A DNA stretch of 64,000 bases. Source: Nautilus pompilius (Eukaryota; Mollusca; Cephalopoda; Nautilida; Nautilidae). The stretch spans positions 20,001 to 84,000 of the forward strand of contig JACATO010001712.1 of NCBI GenBank assembly GCA_018389105.1. Direction: 5' to 3'. Numbering within the stretch: position 1 is the stretch's first letter; each line of letters opens with the position of its first letter. The position numbers and the translations under genes are program-made. The notes beneath the pieces are model-generated. The model had not been told where the DNA came from. It did not search any database and worked only from the letters and a program-made list of their open reading frames with translations. This document shows, piece by piece, positions 37,829 through 49,744 of this stretch.

Positions 37829-37866
37829 AGGTGTGTGTGTGTGTGTGGTGTGTGTGTGTGTGTGTA
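37829..37866. repeat. (GT)n microsatellite
   Basis: GTGTGT with one interruption, followed by a G-rich stretch. Confidence 0.9.
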
Positions 37867-39448
37867 GGGTGGAGGGGGGGTTCGGTAAGCGGGATATAAC
37901 TCTCGCGAACTTTGATAACTCACGAGAATTTCTACGTCTCTATTTACTGGGTGCTTGTATTAGACGATGATCTCTCTCGGTACGGACAGACACTGCGTCA
38001 CTTCGGACACGTAAATATTATACGCAGCTTCAGAAGGCCTTGTCGGGTAACGGCGATGTCATCTGTACATCACCGGGGTGCGTGTGTGTGAATGCGTGCG
38101 CGCTCCTAAAATTGGCGTCCTATCCCAACGTGCGGACCCCCTGACCAATATCAACCACACGTTGTCAGGCATCGACGCAGCCGCTTTTCCTGATCCCTAG
38201 CGGCGACCTTGATTCTTTTTTCTTCCTTTTTTTTTTTTTTAAAGTTTGCCATTCTACGGCCTGCTGAATAAAAGTTTGCGCCGAATGCATGAACGAACTC
38301 GCCGGATTGACGGCGGTGTGTGGAATTAATAGTGACGGCCATTTGTCTTTTATTTGGGGGAAGGGGAGATAATTCTTAAACATTTAAAATGGCTTCCTGC
38401 CTCCTGCTAGCTGCAGAACTAAGGGAAGGCAACTAAAGAGAAGATATTCCTTGTATAACATTATCTCTCTATACCTTTGTTAGATAATCTGTTACTTTGA
38501 TTATCAGTTGGTTTGTTTATTGAATAATTGCTGTTGTTTGTTTGGCTTTTGTTTGCCAATTAGTTACATTCATTTATCGGTTCGTTGATTGTTTATTTGT
38601 TCACATTTCTTTTGTTAGTTAGTCCAACACTTACAGCCGCCGCCAAAAGTTTCGCCACCCCCCCCCGAGAAATAGCAATAACCGCTTAAGGTCGCGATTC
38701 GTATTTGGACCTCTTTCGGGGATCGTGCGCTTCTCGTCTTCGTTCAACTCGGAAAGCTTCCGGTTCCGGTCGTTTTCTTCAGCCGTGTAGACAACCGGCG
38801 GCTAGCGCTCATCGTCAGGTCAGCACGAGACCACTGCGCAGATTCGACGGCTTTGGCTTGAAGTCATCAAGCAAAACCGGAAAGTCCTAGGCGTTTTAAA
38901 ATCAAGCAGCGGAATATGCGGAACGGTGGCGGCCGATTTAGCTGTGGGAAGAGTCCAGCTACACGGGCAGACAACCGCCATTCGAAAACGCTTTTTTTTC
39001 TTCTTCTAAAAGGGATAATCTGGACAACACGCGCAGCGCACTTGGCTTTCATCCCTTTTCTCCTCCTCCCCCCGCCCCCTTTTAGGCCGGTTATATCGGT
39101 TATTTTTTGTGGTGGGTATATTTTGAGAACGGAGTCATTTTCACGGTGGCGCTTACTAAGAACCATCGTTTAGGCCATAACGAAATGACTGAACCGGGTC
39201 CGCAGAAGACGAGGGGCCGAAGTGGGCACCCGTAAATTTACTATGCTCCCCCCCAACTTCTCCTCCGGGCCGGTCGGTCACAGGCGCTTTAGCCGGAAGC
39301 AGCGACGCCTTTCTGAACCACGTGTTCTGGGTTTCGTTTCTGACAGCATCCGTTCGATTTAGATGGAACTACGTTTCGTCGCTCATTTTTATTTCATTCG
39401 GATGTTCGCCGCACCACGCCCAGAGATATCGCGAGACGAAGAACGATA
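37867..39448. other. No gene recognised
   Basis: The segment contains a T-run near 38228, a degenerate TTTGTT-rich stretch at about 38475-38625, a C-run near 38658 and a CpG-richer part from 38.7 to 39.3 kb. Short frames have no recognised domain. Confidence 0.4.
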
Positions 39449-39626
39449 CTGATGTCAGTGTTTCGCCTACTCTCAATTTTAAAAAAAAGAAAGGAAAAAA
39501 ACCAATCAGTCTGCAGAATATCGATCCAGAAACCTTGTAATAATTAATTAGCAGTATATATTAAAACGGCAGTGACCTTTTAGTGATCTTTCGAACTTAG
39601 AACGGCAAAATGTAGTCTCTTGAAGA
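39449..39626 (+). repeat. Dispersed repeat, copy 2
   Basis: This is the direct-orientation partner of 37421-37628, lacking its TA-rich insertion and having a longer A-rich stretch near 39478-39500. Just beyond the end, two ACGTGACAG words lie about 15 bp apart (near 39661 and 39676). Confidence 0.8.
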
Positions 39627-40768
39627 TTTCCCTCATAATTAGGACGCCGATTAAGCTTCACGTGACAGTAAATACCACGTGACAGAAAATGTAGCGCGTG
39701 CGGCAAAAAAAAGATTACCCCTTCCCCCCCCCCATTTTTAACTAGGGAAATGTCTGATTTGGAGCTGCTGACGGATATTTTCGGGATTTTATCGAGACAA
39801 AAAACAACTTCTTGTAACGACGGCAGACATTCTTACAAGAGGGATGCAAGGACCCGCTTCGCCCCAGGCCCCCGCCCCTTTCCGCTCTCCGTCGGGCTAT
39901 AAAATTCGGTAGTTGATCGCCACATGCCTGACGAGCCACCGGGTCCCTCTAGCGGCGAAAAAGACGGCGAAGAACAACACCGTCCTGGAAAACGTTAATG
40001 GCGCGGCGAAGTTCCGCAGAGGTTTGCGTCGGCGGCTGATTGCGGGATAATCGCGGTTTATGGCAGACAGCGTCGTTGGCGGTCTCCCTCCTCCCGCTAC
40101 AGAAACTCGACCTGCGCGGGGCGAAAAGAGACGGGCGACGGAACCGCGCCACCTGGCGACAAACTTGGGGAAGGTCGCGGATGGGCGCGAGAGGCGGAGA
40201 AGGACGACGACAAATGGAATGGAATAAAAGGCGCCCAAAAAGTAAAGCAAGCAACAACAACAACAACAAGGGGGGAAAACCAGAAGCCATTTTCCCGCAC
40301 CGATCGTCCCAGTCTTGGATCATGGCGACAAACCGTTTCGGTTTCTTCCTGCCAAAGCTATGACAAATCACTTCACCTTAGCATTCCGCTCCGTGCGCCA
40401 CTGCCTCTCGGAAAACCTGTCAAGACATTCTGTGCCGCTATTCGCCAAATCGTGAATACTTTGGACAAGCTGACTAACGGACGGCGTGTTATTACTACAC
40501 ATCTGCCAGCAGCACGTGCTTGTTTAACCCACAATTGTTCGTGCATTAATCATTACATTACTGATATACTAAAATATTGGAATATTCGTTTTATATATAT
40601 AATACACCATATTTACATTAGTTATTTAACTCCATCGATAATGTATATATTTTTACATATACCTGAATGTGACTTTATAATAGAAATATAACCACAATAG
40701 AAGAAACATTTTCCTCAGTATCTCTTACCATGTTTGCTTTCTCCAGTTTCTGCACTTTGACATTTTCG
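39627..40768. other. No gene recognised
   Basis: CpG-rich at 39.84-40.37 kb with overlapping frames on both strands, Arg/Pro/Gly-rich and domain-free. A (CAA)n tract lies near 40252-40268. AT-rich from 40.5 kb. Confidence 0.4.
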
Positions 40769-40870
<102 letters not shown>

Positions 40871-43296
40871 TCTCAGTCACTCCTGTCAAATCCCAGCAAT
40901 GTTCAAATGAAGCTCGGCCGGATACCATTGCGGAGATGCCATTTCAGCCGGGTTTCATTTGAACGTTCATAGCAATACCGGAAATCGGATGACCGACAAC
41001 CGATGACCAAGCACTTGATTGATTTTCGTAATCGATTGCAGCTGGTTATAGCGAGATCTTCACTATGCTATAGAAACAGAAATAGTTTAGCAAGAATATC
41101 ACAGAGTAAAAAGAAAGCAGCCATCCCGAGCTACCTTATTTCTTTATTTAAACTAATTATTATATATATATTTTAGAAATTGGGAAAGTAAACTCATCGA
41201 TCTGATTTATTTTACCCCTAAGGAGAGTTTTTAGAAAATGTCTCTAAAACTGAATCGATTACGATCAGTCGTCGATCAGCTTGATTGAACCAGATTACTG
41301 ATTATTCAAGAACAACCACTTCCCATCACTGTTAAAGCTACCCGGAACATGAAGATGTCTGATTTCTTTTATTACTCTCTAAGTAATGTAAACGATTTCA
41401 AATTCTTGCCGTTGCTGCATTTAGTTGGCGGGGGGGGGGGAGAGAGGTGTTTACCTTATTTCGTCTCTAAAAACTCGCAACTTTTTGTCAGGTGAGGCCC
41501 GAAGCGGCGGTTTTCCGCCCGCTTCTAGGTTTCCCTACGTCGCTGAAGTAACGTGGTATGTCACGTGCTGGAGGGGGAGACGACTCCTTGAACCAGCGCG
41601 CAAACACGGCCAACCAGTCGTGGACCGCCGAAGCTTGCCTGATGTTTTCCTGCATAACAAACACAGCTGGAAATGAAGTGAAGGTGAAGTGTTGATTATT
41701 TCAGCACGAAAACTATCCGCCAAATACGCATTCAATCAGATACCGAGACTTGTTTAATTTCGAACGTGATCTACAGATTCGCGCACCGAGAGTTTGCCTC
41801 GGCCAAACAAATCTACGCCAATAATTACTTTTGGGTAAGAGCCGTGAAAACAGCGGTTCGGTGGTTTCTTCTTTTTTTTTTTAATTCTCAAATATCAAAG
41901 TCAAGCAGCGCACTGCCGGCCTAATAACAGCTCCGAAGAACAAAGGGTTTTAAAAGAAAGTGATTGCAACACCGCAATTTACCATTAACATCACCATTCT
42001 TTCGAAATTTAGAGAAAATATGCGGTTAATAAGCATAGAAATGGTGGACCGAGGAGAGCAAGCGGAAAGGTTTTAAAAAATAGTAGAAGATTTTAAAAAG
42101 TTCCCCCTTCTCTCATTTTTCCAGGAAAGTGGAATTCATGGAGAAGTAGTCAAAGGAAGGCATTCATCCGTAACAAGGATCGAGTAAACGGCTGCAACTA
42201 GGGGGGGTGATGAACGACTTAACAGAGTTTGGATTGGAAGTGAGTAATGTCTGTCCACCGTCAAAAGTGGTTATCAGAAGATTTTTCTCTCGGGGGATTG
42301 CACAACCTGAAAAGACGTTGGTCATCTGGAATTGTAGTGGCCTGAGAATCCAATGAAGAGCGAAAAATGGATCCAGAGGATAGCTGCGTCGGTTGGTCAG
42401 TTAAAATCTGTCACTCTCGAAGAAAAGGATTCAACCTCCACCGGATATTGCAGAAGTCCATTTTCCTCCATGTCAGGTACGGCGCCGCTAAAAGTAGACG
42501 ATGTCAGAGAGCGCTATATAAATCCAAGACCGACGACCTCGTACTACATTCCCCGACAGAGTGGGTGGGATCGGTTTGGCGTACGGCCGGCCCCCTTTTT
42601 CGCTCTTCTTCACCAGACGGCGTTTTTAGGTCTTTCCCGAGCACTCCCCGGTTTCAGATCTAAAAAAAAATACTAAAACACCAGTGAGAATTTTCTTGCC
42701 GAAAATCGGAAATCCCCCCCCCCCCAAAACCCGGATCCCTCTTGGCACGAGACGGTCAGCGCCCTCGGACGGATAACCGCGGCACTGCGCTTTCGAAAAA
42801 AGTAAGTGATCGCCAATTCTTTTCCGATTTTTTTTCTTTTTTAATGCCTGGGAACGGCCTCGCAGACACATTTCAGCAACGAGCTTTCTCAAAAATACTG
42901 ATTTACACTGTAGCGATAGAATTACTCTCGATTCTCAGTACACCGTACCCGCGTTTTCTACCCATGTTGATCCGAAATTCGTGGGGTTTTTTGCACTATT
43001 TAATTCTCAAACGAAGTAACCGAAAGCCGTGACGTCACAGGCAACCGCATGCTGTGGTCAGTGTGTGTTTCCATTGTTTTCCACGCTAGACTTTCGACCT
43101 ACGTATGCATCGTCAACAGCTGACAGTAGACAGTCCGGGTTCGTAATAATTCTGATGAAATGTTATGCTGAGAACCAGGACTTCTCGTGCCGGTGATCTC
43201 GGGTTAGGGAAGTGAGTAGAACATTAAGTAAAACGAAAACAGACAAAAAAAAAAAAGCAACAACGATTAGGACGTGAGAGAAAAAAAAGGGGGGGC
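40871..43296. other. No gene recognised
   Basis: Mixed DNA. A near-perfect hairpin GAAGCGGCGG-TTTT-CCGCCCGCTTC lies near 41499-41525, with G-runs near 41430 and C-runs near 42713. Overlapping plus frames at 42353-42676 have no recognised domain. One isolated TGACGTCA lies at 43030-43037. Confidence 0.4.
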
Positions 43297-44745
43297 CACC
43301 TCACGGTAATTTCGAATAAATTCCACTGTTAATGAAAAAAACCTACCGAACTGTAGTTTCGAATAGATTCCACTACTAATTCAAACCACTTCACGGTAAT
43401 TTCGAATAAATTCCACTGTTAATGAAAAAAAACCTACCGAACTGTAGTTTCGAATAGATTCCACTACTAATTCAAACCACCTCACTGTAATTTCGAATAG
43501 ATTCCACTACTAATTCAAACCACTTCACGGTAATTTCGAATAAATTCCACTGTTAATGAAAAAAACCTACCGAACTGTAGTTTCGAATAGATTCCACTAC
43601 TAATTCAAACCCACCTCACTGTAGTTTAGAATAGATTCCACTACTAATTCAAACCACCTCACTGTAATTTAGAATAGATTCCACTACTAATTCAAACCAC
43701 CTCACTGTAATTTCGAATAAATTCCACTGTTAATGAAAAAAAAACCTACCGAACTGTAGTTTCGAATAGATTCCACTACTAATTCAAACCACCTCACTGT
43801 AGTTTAGAATAGATTCCACTACTAATTCAAACCACCTCACTGTAATTTAGAATAGATTCCACTACTAATTCAAACCACCTCACTGTAATTTCGAATAAAT
43901 TCCACTGTTAATGAAAAAAACCTACCGAACTGTAGTTTCGAATAGATTCCACTACTAATTCAAACCACCTCACTGTAATTTCGAATAGATTCCACTACTA
44001 ATTCAACCACTTCACGGTAATTTCGAATAAATTCCACTGTTAATGAAAAAAACCTACCGAACTGTAGTTTCGAATAGATTCCACTACTAATTCAAACCAC
44101 CTCACTGTAATTTAGAATAGATTCCACTACTAATTCAAAACCACCTCACTGTAATTTAGAATAGATTCCACTACTAATTCAAACCACCTCACTGTAATTT
44201 AGAATAGATTCCACTACTAATTCAAACCACCTCACTGTATTTCGAATAGATTCCACTACTAATTCAAACCACCTCACTGTAATTTAGAATAGATTCCACT
44301 ACTAATTCAAACCACCTCACTGTAATTTCGAATAGATTCCACTACTAATTCAAACCACTTCACGGTAATTTCGAATAAATTCCACTGTTAATGAAAAAAA
44401 CCTACCGAACTGTAGTTTCGAATAGATTCCACTACTAATTCAAACCACCTCACTGTAATTTAGAATAGATTCCACTACTAATTCAAACCACCTCACTGTA
44501 ATTTAGAATAGATTCCACTACTAATTCAAACCACCTCACTGTAATTTAGAATAGATTCCACTACTAATTCAAACCACCTCACTGTAATTTCGAATAAATT
44601 CCACTGTTAATGAAAAAAACCTACCGAACTGTAGTTTCGAATAGATTCCACTACTAATTCAAACCACTTCACTGTAGTTTCGAATAGATTCCACTACTAA
44701 TTCAAACCATCTCACTGTAGTTTCGAATAGATTTCACGACTAATT
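43297..44745 (+). repeat. 43-45 bp minisatellite with higher-order structure, about 33 units
   Basis: Three unit types are visible. Type X starts CCACNTCACGGTAATTTCG and ends TGTTAATGAAAAAAA. Type Y starts CCTACCGAACTGTAGTTTCG and ends CTACTAATTCAAA. Type Z starts CCACCTCACTGTAATTTAG and ends CTACTAATTCAAA. X is always followed by Y. My reading of the order is XY XY Z XY ZZ XY ZZ XY Z XY ZZZZZZ XY ZZZ XY ZZ. All types share GAATARATTCCACT. The Z TTTAG/TTTCG difference creates or removes a TTCGAA palindrome. Units are nearly identical within a type, so homogenisation is recent. No open frame spans the array. Confidence 0.95.
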
Positions 44746-45105
44746 TAAACGACTCTAACTATACATGCGAGTAAATTTGTCTAATATTTCAAACCGCCCC
44801 GAGTGTATCTGCCATTATATTCGCAAATTGCTCAAATTGCTCCCAGTGTAGGTTTTCATAACAGCTTATACCGCTCTAAACGCGTCGTCGGGTAAATTCC
44901 GCTAACTGTTCAAGCCGCCCTCGGTGTCGCTGTCGAGTAGATGTTTCTCATAGGTTAATCCCACCTCGGTGTATCTCGGGTAAATGCTGCCAATAATCTG
45001 AACCTCCCTTAACGGAGTCACCGAACTTGCTCCGGTATTGGGGTCTGTCCAGTTGCTAATCCCCCTCGCATAGCTTCGAGTTGATTTCGCTGATAGTTTG
45101 AGCAA
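44746..45105 (+). repeat. Diverged flank of the 43 bp minisatellite
   Basis: The period and word order continue in eroded form: starts such as CCGCCCCGAGTGTAT, CCGCCCTCGGTGTCG, CCACCTCGGTGTATC and CCCCCTCGCATAGC, and unit ends such as GCTAACTGTTCAAG, GCCAATAATCTGAA and GCTGATAGTTTGAGC. They align with CCACCTCACTGTAAT and CTACTAATTCAAA of the clean units. About seven to eight units are recognisable. The minus frame at 44902-45105 lies inside and is not a gene. Confidence 0.75.
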
Positions 45106-45194
45106 CGATCAGTTTTCGATCCGTGCACCAGCCTTTACGATTCCCGCAGTACTTTCCGAGCAGGCTTGTTGGCAACGATTGGAGCCGCCATCCG

Positions 45195-45235
45195 CATCAT
45201 CAGCAGCATCATCATCATCATCATCTTCATCATCA

Positions 45236-45279
<44 letters not shown>

Positions 45280-45281
45280 GC
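45195..45281. repeat. Compound (CAT)n(TTA)n microsatellite
   Basis: CATCAGCAGCATCAT passes into CAT triplets and then about 13 TTA triplets, only about 90 bp after the minisatellite remnant ends. Confidence 0.95.
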
Positions 45282-47586
45282 GTAATGCTTTTATCTTCTA
45301 TCCTCCCCCGGATATTGAAATCACGTCGTGCAGGGCACCTATCGGCTGGCTGATAAGCGGCACGTGCTGACTACGGCTTGCTTAGTGATCCCTGGTCGAA
45401 GTTTCCCGACTGGCTGCTGTGCTCGCTCGGCTAGGGGAGGGCGCAGAAACGGCGCTTTGAACTCGAGCCCCCTCTCTCCCGAGAACTGGGAGTTAACGCG
45501 AGAAGGATGCCGGCTCATCGGCGGTTGTGGCTCTGCGGGAACAACATGGAGACACCGCTTCTTCCGTTCTGGTCGCTGCTCAAACAATGTCGGCCTCGCG
45601 CTCAGCCCTCTAGGAAGGGACTTGGCACCACACCGACTTCTCGGGCTGCTGACTGGGCCCCGCGGAGCGAGACCCCCAACTGGAAGCCCGTGGTGCCTCC
45701 CTCCGCCTGTTTGCTGCCACAGAACAGTCTCCCTCACTCCGGCCTTCCGTCGCTTTTGATAATTTAAAAAAAAAAAAAAACAATAAGAAAGAAAATAAAT
45801 TTTAAAAAATCCCGCTTCCTCTCTCCTAAAGCTCCACCACTTCGGCTGAAGAACAAGACAAATGGCCCTGATCCACCGTTATCCAATCCGATTTATTTGT
45901 CGTCAATAAGAACTCTGTTTTTCAGCGCACATCTGGACCGGGTGTCGGCGAAGCGTCTCCCACCCCTACCGTCGTCGGGGCTACGTCCTACGGACCGCTC
46001 TCGGTCTTCCTGCTCGCGCCCGATCAAAGAATCGATCTCGAAGTCGTGCGCTCTCTTTCATCCAGCCAAAAACACCAGTTGGTTTAGCAATTAGTTCGCC
46101 GCCTGCGCCCAGATAGGGGGCGCGTGATAAGGGTTTGGAAACCAGCGGAGAGGAACCGTTACTTCTTTAGAAAGAACTTTGCGTAGGTGGGTGAGATAAA
46201 GGGAGGCGTGGCGCGCACCACAGACAGCTGGAGGAGTGAGCTCAGATTCTGCTCAACAGTCAGGTTTGGTGCAACTTAGTAGCAACACGGAGACCAATAG
46301 CCGCGATGGCTTTTGAAAGGGCTTCCACCCCGTCTTCCAGAGAAGAGAAATAGCCACCAATACGATTTTTAAATTGCTTAATGGTTTCGGTGTTAACTTC
46401 AAGCCGCCAGTAGTTTATCTCACCCATAAACATTTCTATTAGCAAAAATAAGTAAACAAGTAGATAATTTATGATACCCAACCGTGCCGATACCACAGCT
46501 CTTTTGCAAGTAATCTATAATATCTGCTCTTGCCCAACGGCTTTTTGCAAGACACCTTGATGAGGTCTCGCCTCTTCAGCATCTAAAATTTAAAATTGGA
46601 TGGATGTGACGTCTTGAATCGTTCGTTGTATTCCGAATACGTATGATCTATAGTAAATCGTTGCTGGTTTTTCCTGCAGCCAGTCAGTATCCCTTGCAAA
46701 ATTAGGGGTCTTCGTCTGTACAGCATATTCACCGTGTAAACGAACCGAGGATTCACGCCACGTAGCTGCTAAACCTTTATTCGTGATTGATATCCCATTC
46801 GCTTTGTTTGCACCTGAAACGCACTACCTCTTTAGCTTTGCGATTCCAGTTAACAATTTACCTCTAAATCCTTTCCTGGATTCAAATATCGGTAGGTACT
46901 GGTTCCGATTCAGTAGTCGCGACGGCAAAGAGGGGTGCTCTAATTCTCAGAAGATGCGCCTTCTTTTTCCAACAGACCAAGCGGAGAAAAGGATCGAGTG
47001 TAATCCTCAGTCGATCGACCAGTCACGTCTCGAATAAAAGATGGTAGACGTTACGCAGAATCAAGATAGTGATCTTTAAATATTACGGCACTTCGATCTC
47101 GGCTAAGTTTGCGCTCGTGGACGTCGATGTGGCATTATCGGGAAACATTTCTGTTGTCGGTGCTTTCTAAAATAGGTGATTAGCAACAAGAGAATTGGAT
47201 TCTTGAGCGTCTATCACATGGAAACTGCTTTTGATCATCTGGTTTTGGACGTACTGAGACAATGATTAATAGAACACACACACACACATACATAGGGCGT
47301 TAATGAAGTTTTCCAAAGTTTCCACTGCTTAATAACTGCTTAACTACACGAGGTAGAACATAAAATAAATTATTAAAAAAAACCATGCATTTAGTTTCCC
47401 CACCGACGAAGCTATGGACCCCTAACCTTTTGCACAGTTCTCATCTTTAGTGATACAGTGTTTAATCATATTTGCCAACGCCAAGAATCCATTGTTTGGG
47501 GTGGGGCTGTGTGTGATATAATTGATAAATGCTTCAAGGATACAGCCTCACTTTCAAGCCCTTATAAACTGGTGAAAATAAGATGT
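45282..47586. other. No gene recognised
   Basis: CpG-rich at 45.3-45.76 kb with overlapping frames on both strands, then an A-run near 45765. The minus frame 46260-46496 (78 codons) includes a plausible amphipathic stretch but matches nothing I know. AT-rich afterwards, with a CA tract near 47275-47288. Confidence 0.4.
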
Positions 47587-47808
47587 TCATTTCTTGTGAG
47601 TCACGGTGCAGTGACTTCCATGTGGTTCTTTAAGATGTTTCTTCGACAGCTGCAGCGGTCCGTTAGCTGGATCCGCTTCTCTAAACTCCTTCATCCTAAT
47701 AAAGTTGTCGGATGGCCGGATGCTGTAGTAATGCGCCTCAAACGTTCGTTTAACTGCAATTAATGACTTCATTTCAGGAAGATACAGCTGACCTTCCTCG
47801 ATCGCCAC
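47587..47808 (-). pseudogene. Possible transposase N-terminal (DUF4817/HTH-like) remnant
   Basis: The minus-strand frame of 73 codons contains LPEMKSLIAVKRTFEAHYYS followed by RPSDNFIRMKEFREADP. That resembles the helix-turn-helix domain at the start of mariner-type transposases, typically a hydrophobic helix, an RTF/RRF motif, an N-x-I-R motif and a W/F-x-x-F-x-E-x-G end. Here the final Gly position is changed and the downstream sequence loses similarity. It is a candidate fragment only; the plus-strand frame over it is its shadow. Confidence 0.35.
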
Positions 47809-48687
47809 TATATCGGCTTTTACAGAAAAACCGAAAAACTATTACACGTTTTACGCTTGTGGATTTTTAATACAATTTTTTTTTTTTTAATTCTAATCCT
47901 ATGCACTGAGACAGTCACATGCCCCTTGGAAGAGTATTAAGTTTTCTGCCCCTTGAGGAATAGGCCTTTATGTGTACGGGCTTCCAACCAACAGTCTACG
48001 AGGCCTTGGGAAGGCATATTTACGAGATAACTCTGTCTCGGGATCCATACCTATTCTCCCTAAATATAGAGACTCTGCTGTATATGCAGGATTTATTTCC
48101 AATGCTAGCATGAGATCTGCGGGGAATCACGTGTCGCAAACAGAACAGCCCGCTACACACATCGCAGATATCATTTCCAAACAGAACAAATATATAATCC
48201 AGTGAAGACATTTAACAATGTGAGTTTTTGTTTTCGTAAATTTCTTTTTGTCCGATTTTCGAAGAGCTGGCCACAAATGAACCGAACGACTCGCGGGAAA
48301 TAATGAGAAAGGGGATTTAAAAAAAAGAGAAGATAATATCTCTTCATCCTTTACTGCATGTATACCCAAAAGGGTTTCCCAAAGAACCTATTTTTGGAGA
48401 TTCACTTTCATCTGCTGCTCTTTTTTTTTCTTCTTCTTCTTCTTTTGAGCGGCAAGGAAACGGCAAGAAAACAGGAGCTCTTTGATGAAGGAGACTTTTC
48501 TAGTTAGTTCAGCCATGAACCCCCTGACGAGAGGTTACGCAGCTTGCCGCCTCTGATCACTGTGCAGCGAGAAATATACGTAAACGGTGAGAGGAACACT
48601 CGGTCTTTTCTCCTGTCATCCGCTCTTCCTTTTGCTTTGACCTTATCTCTTTTCCTGTGTCTGAGCAAGCAAACACACGCGCGCGCA
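47809..48687. other. No gene recognised
   Basis: AT-rich DNA with a T-run near 47876 and a TTC tract near 48428-48446. Confidence 0.4.
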
Positions 48688-48768
<81 letters not shown>

Positions 48769-48774
48769 CTCCTC
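48688..48774. repeat. (CT)n microsatellite
   Basis: About 40 near-uninterrupted CT dinucleotides followed by CCTCCTCTTCTTCTT. It is preceded by GCGCGC. The Arg-Glu alternating minus frame is an artefact. Confidence 0.95.
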
Positions 48775-48804
48775 CTCTTCTTCTTCTCTGGATCATTTCC
48801 CTGC

Positions 48805-49415
48805 TTTTCTTGGAATCCGTGATCATCTACATTCTTTTTAACAGTAGTTGTGTTCATTTTTTCGTAATCCAAATGTCTTCTTTTGTTACTCTCCATTAGA
48901 AATTATATTTCTTTGTATCTCTTTATAATCACTGATCCCCCTCCCTTTTTTAATTCTTCGATTTTGAAACTTTCCCTCCATATTCTTCGTGGGAATTATC
49001 CTTTTGTTCCATTAAAAATTTTTTCTTTTCCTCTTATAATCTGCGATTATTCCATTTCCTATTCAATAGGTCTTAATTCTTTATTGTCATATGATCTCCG
49101 ATTATCTCCCTTTCTTTAAGCACCAGTTGTTTTAACTTAGTTTTCCTACTTGGTATCTGTGACGGCTTTACTTACTTTTTACGCTATTTTGTCTATTAAA
49201 AATTTTTTTTCTTTTATAAGTTTTGAATATCCCTCACTTCTAGCATCCAGTTTATCTTTCCCTTTATTTACGCTGTGATTGCCTCCATTCTTTTAAGCAA
49301 TTTCTGCTTTTCTGACTGTTGTTTTTGATCTGTACTAACCCTCCTTCTTAATGAACTGTTTTACTTTATTTAATCTGTGGTTATTTCTCCTATTTCTTTT
49401 ACACTTTTTTACGCA
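48805..49415. repeat. Very degenerate tandem repeat, about 60-75 bp period (candidate)
   Basis: A core resembling TTATAATCTGYGATTATYTCC followed by a pyrimidine run ending in TTTTAA recurs near 48820 (GTGATCATCTACATTC), 48925, 49040 (TAATCTGCGATTATTCC), 49090 (TGATCTCCGATTATCTCCC), 49270 (CTGTGATTGCCTCCATTC) and 49372 (AATCTGTGGTTATTTCTCC). CCATTAAAAATTTTTTC near 49010 is echoed by CTATTAAAAATTTTTT near 49195. Spacing is irregular and divergence high, so this rests on visual alignment. Confidence 0.4.
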
Positions 49416-49744
49416 CCACATCCAGAAATTTAGGATGCTGGTTAAAAAACAGTAACACTTCAACAATAGAAGTAGAGCCACCAGCTCATAAGATACGACA
49501 AAGAGCATGAATCGATTTCTACTCATGAATAAATCCTGATGATGGTAAGAAGGGAAGATCCTCGAAACGTAGCTTCATTAGACGCATTACTACTGATAAA
49601 ATGGTTGAAGAAGCCGTAACCAACCCATTAACATCTTTCGTCTTTCTTTCTATAATTTCCATTACGTTCTTTCTTTTTAGCAATCTTTCCATTTCCCAAT
49701 TTTCTCCCATCTTTCTATGTTTGTTATTCTCTTTGAAACTTTTA
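49416..49744. other. No gene recognised
   Basis: AT-rich transition into the next CT/TGACGTCA array. No coding signal. Confidence 0.4.

Noticed and set aside
46260..46496. Minus-strand 78-codon frame with helix-like stretch
   Set aside because: No family recognised and no upstream or downstream coding continuation; cannot be supported as a gene.
48504..48899. Arg-Glu or Ser-Leu alternating proteins
   Set aside because: Translations of the CT/GA microsatellite.
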